Source: Mycolicibacterium sp. MU0053 (GTDB lineage: Bacteria > Actinomycetota > Actinomycetes > Mycobacteriales > Mycobacteriaceae). Taken from it: 64,000 nt of DNA. The notes under the pieces were generated by a model. That model made no database searches and had not been told where the DNA came from. It saw only the letters and a list, made by a program, of their open reading frames with translations. The stretch lies in assembly GCF_963378095.1 (NCBI RefSeq), contig NZ_OY726397.1:2542001-2606000 (forward strand), read 5' to 3'. The translations under genes were made by a program, and so were the position numbers. Below, in pieces: positions 60,074 to 64,000 of this stretch (position 1 is the stretch's first letter; every line of letters starts with the position of its first letter).

Positions 60074-60535
60074 TCACACCAGACCGGTGGCGTCGAACAC
60101 CCAGGACATGTCGGCGTCGGCGAAGTCGGCCAGCCAGGTCGGGGGAGCGGAGTCGGCCAGCGCGCCCATGTTCCAGTAGTCCTTCCAGAGGGTGATCTTG
60201 CCGTTTTGCACCTGGTGCACGCTGACGAAGTTCAGCAGCGCGGATTCGCCGGTGGCCCAGTGCCATTGCTCCCGATGCTCGTACATCACGTCGAGGCCGT
60301 TCGCGACCATCAGGCCCGGAAAGTTCTGGTAGGACGCCAGCGGTTCCAACCCGATCTTGAGCCGTTTGACGATGTCGACCGGGCCCCGCGCGGCCGCCGC
60401 CGGGCCCACCGGCACATCGAGGTAGATGCAGTCCTCGGACAGGTGCTGCTGCATGCCGGCCCAGTCGCGCTCCGATAGTGCCCGCCACATCGCGTCCACT
60501 GTCGCGGTGACCTCGGCGGATTCCTCAACCAGCAT
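60074..60535 (-). CDS. SnoaL/limonene-epoxide-hydrolase-like protein
   Basis: A 153-residue NTF2-fold protein. It begins MLVEESAEVTATVDAMWRAL and contains SERDWAGMQQHLSEDCIYLD and PVDIVKRLKIGLEPLASYQN, with LNFVSVHQVQNGKITLWKDY near the C-terminus, as in SnoaL-like polyketide cyclases and limonene-1,2-epoxide hydrolases. The Asp-Arg-Asp triad expected of the hydrolase is not certain. The ATG at 60535 overlaps the end of the upstream amidohydrolase by 11 bases, and the downstream one starts ten bases after its stop, so it belongs to one three-gene operon. It may act on the product or substrate of the flanking hydrolases. Confidence 0.8.
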   Translation of the reverse strand: MLVEESAEVTATVDAMWRALSERDWAGMQQHLSEDCIYLDVPVGPAAAARGPVDIVKRLKIGLEPLASYQNFPGLMVANGLDVMYEHREQWHWATGESALLNFVSVHQVQNGKITLWKDYWNMGALADSAPPTWLADFADADMSWVFDATGLV

Positions 60536-62318
60536 GTGCCAGATCGCCTTTCGTGGCGGGAGCGGGGGTCGGTTGACCCGCGCGCAGGAAACTCCCGGTG
60601 CGTACGGTGCCCAGCGCCGGGGTGGGCTGGTCGTCGAGGAACACCGCCCGGCCCGCGACGAAGACGGCGCCGACGGTGCCGGCATTGCGGTTGACCATGC
60701 GCGAGAGCCCGCCGTACTGCGCGACGGTGTCCTCGGCGTAGGCATCCACCCGCTCGTCGAGCTTGCTCGGGTCGACGATCATCAGATCGGCGCGATCGCC
60801 GATGCGCAGATGCCCGGCGTCGAGCTGATACCAGTCGGCCAGTTCACCGGTCATGCGGTGCACGGCCTGCTCGGCGGTCAGGAAACCGGTGCCGGCCGCC
60901 TCGGCGTCGCGCACGTGTCGAAGCAGGCGCAGTCCGCTGTTGTAGAACGCCATGTTGCGCAGGTGCGCGCCGGCGTCGGAGAAGCCCATCTGGATGCCGG
61001 GCTCGCGCGCCATCTGCTTGAGCACTTCGGGACGGTGGTTCGAAATGGTGGTACGCCAACGCAGCCCGGGGCCGTGCTCGAGGACGAGATCGAGGAAGGC
61101 GTCCACCGGATGCAGTCCGCGGTCCAGTCCGACCTGGCCGAACGACTTGCCGATCACATCGGCGTCCGGGCACCCCACGATCTCGGCGTCGAAGAAGTCC
61201 CGATGCCAGACCCGGACGCCGAACTTGTTCTCGTAGTCCTTGCGGAACCGTCGTCGATAGGCCGGGGCGGCGAGCAGTGCGTTGCGCTCGACTTCATCGC
61301 GCAGGTGCAGGGCCGCCGCGCCGGCGCCGAACTCCTCGAAGACCACGAGGTCGATGCCGTCGGCGTAGACCTCGAACGGCACCGGCAGATGTTGCCAGCG
61401 GAAGTCACCGCCGAACCGGGCGACGAGCCGGGCCGACGGGCCCATGATCTTGATCGCGTATGGGTTGGCCTTGACGTCGGCGGCCGAGAGCAGACTGGTC
61501 TTGAGTTTGCGCCGGAACACCCCGACGGACTGTGCCAGCTGCGACAGCAGGTTCAGCGGATTGGCGATGTCGGGCCCGGACTGCAGGATCCGGCCGTGCC
61601 GTCGCAGCAGCGACTTGAGCCGACGCAGTTCACGCGCCTTGGCGTAGGTGGACGGCAAGGTGCGGGAGCGGCAGGTCTCGCCGTCCACCTTGTCGAAAAG
61701 CAGCTGTTGGGAGGACATCCCGACGAAACCGGCTGCCAGGGCATCGGTCAGCATCCGCTCCATGGTGGCCTGCTCCGCTGCGGAGGGCCGGACCTCCGAG
61801 CGGGTGGCGCGGTCGAGTCCCATTGTCGCGGTGCGCATGTCGGAGTGCCCGAGGAACGCCGCCACGTTCGGCCCCAGCGGCAACGACTCGAGCGCGGCGA
61901 TGTACTCGCCGCAGTTGGTCCAGGACTTGTGCTCGTCGACCGCGGAGATGACGTACTCGCGCGGAATCGCCTCGACGCGGCCGAACAGATCACCGGCGTC
62001 GACGCCGCCGACGTGGATCGTCGACAGCGAGCACGACCCGAGCAGCACGGTCGTCACGCCGTGCCGCAGGGACTCCGCGAGCGAGGGACCGCCGAGCACT
62101 TCGATGTCGTAGTGCGTGTGGATGTCGATCATCCCGGGCAGCACCCAGTTGTCGGTGGCGTCGATGACCTGCGGGCAGCCGGTGGCGTCGAGTTCATGGG
62201 GCGAGATCGCCACGACGTGGCCGCCGCGGATGCCGATGTTGCGGATCGCCGAGGGTGCGCCGGTGCCGTCGAACCAGCGGCCGTTGCGGATGATCGTGTC
62301 GTAGGTCACAGCTGCCAT
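60525..62318 (-). CDS. N-acyl-D-amino-acid deacylase-like amidohydrolase (second copy)
   Basis: A 597-residue amidohydrolase of the same group as its neighbour but clearly diverged. It has the metal motif MIDIHTHYDIEVLGGPSLAE, GVTTVLLGSCSLSTIHVGGV, NVAAFLGHSDMRTATMGLDR, QMGFSDAGAHLRNMAFYNSG and the closing GHLRIGDRADLMIVDPSKLD. It is the first gene of a leftward operon (amidohydrolase, SnoaL-like, amidohydrolase). The ATG at 62318 is 34 bases from a 28-bp near-perfect palindrome that probably binds a repressor. The substrate cannot be predicted; two related hydrolases with a SnoaL-type protein suggest a small catabolic pathway. Confidence 0.87.
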   Translation of the reverse strand: MAAVTYDTIIRNGRWFDGTGAPSAIRNIGIRGGHVVAISPHELDATGCPQVIDATDNWVLPGMIDIHTHYDIEVLGGPSLAESLRHGVTTVLLGSCSLSTIHVGGVDAGDLFGRVEAIPREYVISAVDEHKSWTNCGEYIAALESLPLGPNVAAFLGHSDMRTATMGLDRATRSEVRPSAAEQATMERMLTDALAAGFVGMSSQQLLFDKVDGETCRSRTLPSTYAKARELRRLKSLLRRHGRILQSGPDIANPLNLLSQLAQSVGVFRRKLKTSLLSAADVKANPYAIKIMGPSARLVARFGGDFRWQHLPVPFEVYADGIDLVVFEEFGAGAAALHLRDEVERNALLAAPAYRRRFRKDYENKFGVRVWHRDFFDAEIVGCPDADVIGKSFGQVGLDRGLHPVDAFLDLVLEHGPGLRWRTTISNHRPEVLKQMAREPGIQMGFSDAGAHLRNMAFYNSGLRLLRHVRDAEAAGTGFLTAEQAVHRMTGELADWYQLDAGHLRIGDRADLMIVDPSKLDERVDAYAEDTVAQYGGLSRMVNRNAGTVGAVFVAGRAVFLDDQPTPALGTVRTGSFLRAGQPTPAPATKGDLAHAG

Positions 62319-62351
62319 AGAACCCGGTTCCGCAGGCAGAGTCAACGATCT

Positions 62352-62379
62352 AGTGAACAGATTTGCGAATTTGTTTACT
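62352..62379. promoter_or_regulatory. 28-bp near-perfect palindrome (probable operator)
   Basis: The left arm AGTGAACAGATT (62352..62363) faces AATTTGTTTACT (62368..62379) across TGCG. Ten of twelve positions are complementary. It lies 34 bases before the amidohydrolase ATG, inside the likely promoter, and is AT-rich against a GC-rich background. TetR-family regulators commonly bind such 24-30-bp dyads with T-G-A-A-C-A cores. No regulator gene is next to it. Confidence 0.7.
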
Positions 62380-62522
62380 CGGGGCCGTGAGCTGGGGTTC
62401 GGCAAACTTAATGAGCCGAACTTCGGCCCGGGGCGTGCGACGAACGGGGCTGTTGGGGTTGTTCACCGCAGATTCCCGGCAGCGCCTGCCGAACTGGTTC
62501 GGTCGCTACCTAAGCTGACTGG

Positions 62523-63350
62523 GTGCCCTCGTCGCTCAGTGCAGTTCTGGCCACCCTCGCGCTAGACCGGATTACCGCGACTTCTTTTGCCGGAGAACAG
62601 CTCCCGGCGCCTGCCAATCACATTCTGGGGGGCCATATCTCGGCTCAGTCGCTGCTGGCGGCCAGCCGGACCGCGCCGGGGCGCGGGGTGCACAGCGTGC
62701 ACACCTATTTCCTGCGCCCGGGCGATGCCCGCCGGCCGGTGAACTTCGAGGTCGTCGAACTGCAGGAGGGACGGACGTTTTCGGCCCGGCGCGTCACCGC
62801 GCGCCAGGACGGACAGGTGCTGCTGGAAGCCATGGCGTCGTTCAAGTCCGCCGCCGACCCGAGCGCCGCCACCGTCGAGTACCAGCCACCGCTGCCGGCG
62901 GTCCCCGAACCGGAGTCGCTGCCGCCGGTGCCCCCGCACGCCGCGGCCGACGGTGCTGCCGCTCAGATGCGGTTGGCCAGCCTGAGCTGGTTCGAACGGC
63001 GCATCGTCGACGAGGACCGGTTACCCCCGGCCCGGTCCCGGATGTGGTGGCGGCCCGACGGCGAGGTGCCCGACGAGCCGGAACTGGCCGCGGCGCTGGT
63101 GGCCTACCTGTCCGCGGTGACCCTGACCGAGCCCGCGTTCGCCGCGCGCGGCGGCCTGGTGCCCTCGGCGCAGCGGGACCACTCGGTGTGGTTTCACGGC
63201 GCACCGGTGCTGACCGACTGGCTGCTCTATGACCGGACCTCGCCCAGCAGCGCCAATGCCTTGGCGGTGGCCAGCGGCAGGATGTTCAACCGCAACGGCG
63301 ACCTGGTGTGCACCGTCACCCAGGAGATGTACTTCCCGCCGCCGCGCTGA
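62523..63350 (+). CDS. tesB: acyl-CoA thioesterase II (TesB-like)
   Basis: A 275-residue double-hotdog thioesterase. The N-terminal domain has NHILGGHISAQSLLAASRTA and HSVHTYFLRPGDARRPVNFE; the C-terminal domain has DRTSPSSANALAVASGRMFN and GDLVCTVTQEMYF, with the TesB-type Asp, Ser/Thr and Gln positions present in PVLTDWLLYDRTSPSSANAL and VTQEMYF. It hydrolyses acyl-CoAs of various chain lengths to free acids. The start is a GTG at 62523. It is divergent from the amidohydrolase operon across a 204-bp gap that holds the palindrome. Chain-length preference cannot be judged. Confidence 0.9.
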   Translation: MPSSLSAVLATLALDRITATSFAGEQLPAPANHILGGHISAQSLLAASRTAPGRGVHSVHTYFLRPGDARRPVNFEVVELQEGRTFSARRVTARQDGQVLLEAMASFKSAADPSAATVEYQPPLPAVPEPESLPPVPPHAAADGAAAQMRLASLSWFERRIVDEDRLPPARSRMWWRPDGEVPDEPELAAALVAYLSAVTLTEPAFAARGGLVPSAQRDHSVWFHGAPVLTDWLLYDRTSPSSANALAVASGRMFNRNGDLVCTVTQEMYFPPPR

Positions 63351-63450
63351 GCACCGACCGCGGCGCGCGGCGAGTTTGGCATCGCCAGATCGGGGAACAC
63401 GCTTTTTTGACGGGGCTGTCGACGACGGCCCCCCGATCAAAGGAACAGCC

Positions 63451-63846
63451 ATGGACAGTGCCCTCTGGATCATCCTCGCGGTGGTTGCTGTACTGATCGT
63501 GGTGGGCGTGCTGTTGCTCGTCAGCCGCAGGCGGAACACCCAGTTGCATGGCAAAGCCGAACACATTCGGCACGAAACCCGCCAGGAGGCCGTCAAGGTC
63601 GACCAGCGGGCCGCGCTGGCCAAGGAGACCGAGGCTCGGGCGCGCGCCGCCGAGGCCGAGGCCGAGGCCAAGGCCGCCGAAGCGGAGCGCCTCGCCGGTC
63701 GGGCCCAAGAACACCGCAGCGCCGCCGACACCAGCCGACAGGATCTCGACGCTCGGCTCCAGCACGCCGACTCCATCGATCCCAAGGTCAAGGCCACCGA
63801 CCGCACCCAGCAGCCGCAGACCGAGGACCCGCCGCGGGCTCGGTGA
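63451..63846 (+). CDS. membrane-anchored coiled-coil protein, unknown function
   Basis: A 131-residue protein. A single N-terminal TM helix (DSALWIILAVVAVLIVVGVL) leads to RRRN, then a charged, alanine-rich coiled coil from about residue 35 to 95 (AALAKETEARARAAEAEAEA, AKAAEAERLAGRAQEHRSAA), and a polar tail. The arginines after the helix suggest the coil lies in the cytosol. AAAGGA precedes the ATG at 63451 by six bases. No known domain is recognised. It lies 100 bases after tesB in the same direction and converges on the P450 gene four bases before its stop. Confidence 0.72.
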   Translation: MDSALWIILAVVAVLIVVGVLLLVSRRRNTQLHGKAEHIRHETRQEAVKVDQRAALAKETEARARAAEAEAEAKAAEAERLAGRAQEHRSAADTSRQDLDARLQHADSIDPKVKATDRTQQPQTEDPPRAR

Positions 63847-63850
63847 CGGC

Positions 63851-64000
63851 TCAGGGCGCTGAGCGGCCCGGCACCGCCCGCTCGCGGGCGGTGCCCAGCC
63901 GCACCGGCAGCGCCGACCACCCGCGCAGGACCCGCGTATCCCGCCGAATTCCCGCGCCGCCGATGCGGGCATCGGGGAAGCGGTCGAAGAATGCCCGCAG
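63851..64000 (-). CDS. cytochrome P450, C-terminal part only
   Basis: The leftward frame enters from beyond the window and ends at a TGA (63851..63853), giving 49 residues. They read LRAFFDRFPDARIGGAGIRR, then DTRVLRGWSALPVRLGTARE. The pattern of an acidic residue in an FFDRFP-like segment, then LRGWSALPV, is the standard C-terminus of actinobacterial P450s, after the heme-cysteine loop. The heme ligand and the rest lie outside the window, so class and substrate cannot be assigned. It ends facing the coiled-coil gene. Confidence 0.75.
   Translation of the reverse strand: MRAFFDRFPDARIGGAGIRRDTRVLRGWSALPVRLGTARERAVPGRSAP

Overview
The window comes from a high-GC actinobacterium, almost certainly a non-tuberculous, probably fast-growing Mycobacterium (Mycolicibacterium). 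Long blocks keep the Mycobacterium tuberculosis H37Rv gene order: Rv1841c to Rv1863c (1..25733), Rv1866 to Rv1869c (28320..35567), Rv2434c-Rv2435c (39556..43169), irtA-irtB (45141..49462) and Rv1876-Rv1877 (55199..57794). Rv numbers are from memory of that gene order. Genes I do not place in the H37Rv order, such as lon, xfp, an fbp-type iron transporter and a FhuF-like gene, sit between these blocks.

Layout. 1..1620: two CNNM-type membrane proteins. 1957..5655: ferric-iron ABC transporter (binding protein, fused permease, ATPase), inserted between the Rv1842c and Rv1843c counterparts. 5608..9964: guaB1, gnd1, then a BlaR-like M56 protease and BlaI repressor. 10178..11137: an IdeR box, a FhuF-like gene, a second IdeR box and what I read as the iron-sparing small RNA MrsI. 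11169..15969: a thioesterase and ureABCFGD. 15977..19062: ndh, an F420-type oxidoreductase and an SDR-like protein. 19281..21208: modB-modC without modA. 21258..25733: apa, a GlsB-like membrane protein, an Acg-like nitroreductase and adhA divergent around a DosR-like box, and a CPBP protease. 25772..35567: phosphoketolase, a tandem CoA-transferase, a thiolase-like protein, an epimerase fusion and a ferredoxin reductase. 35645..39537: a Ddn-like protein, Lon and an NmrA-like reductase. 39556..43169: a MscS-type channel with a cyclic-nucleotide domain plus a degenerate adenylate cyclase. 43305..49462: irtA, irtB, a deaminase and an amylase. 49543..55678: TPR, FUSC, EthD-like and enoyl-CoA hydratase genes, then bfd and bfrA divergent around three IdeR-like boxes. 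55734..64000: MFS exporter, AhpD-like protein, two D-aminoacylase-like amidohydrolases with a SnoaL-like gene, a TesB thioesterase, a membrane-anchored coiled coil and the 3' end of a P450.

The unifying theme is iron. Uptake (fbp-type ABC, IrtAB, FhuF-like), storage and release (BfrA, Bfd) and RNA-level sparing (MrsI) lie in one 55-kb stretch. IdeR-type boxes precede mrsI, the FhuF-like gene, irtA, bfd/bfrA and, weakly, the fbp operon. The putative MrsI RNA (11060..11077) can form 14 Watson-Crick pairs with the bfrA leader (55141..55159), which is a directly testable regulator-target pair. I saw no tRNA, rRNA, CRISPR array, insertion sequence or prophage.
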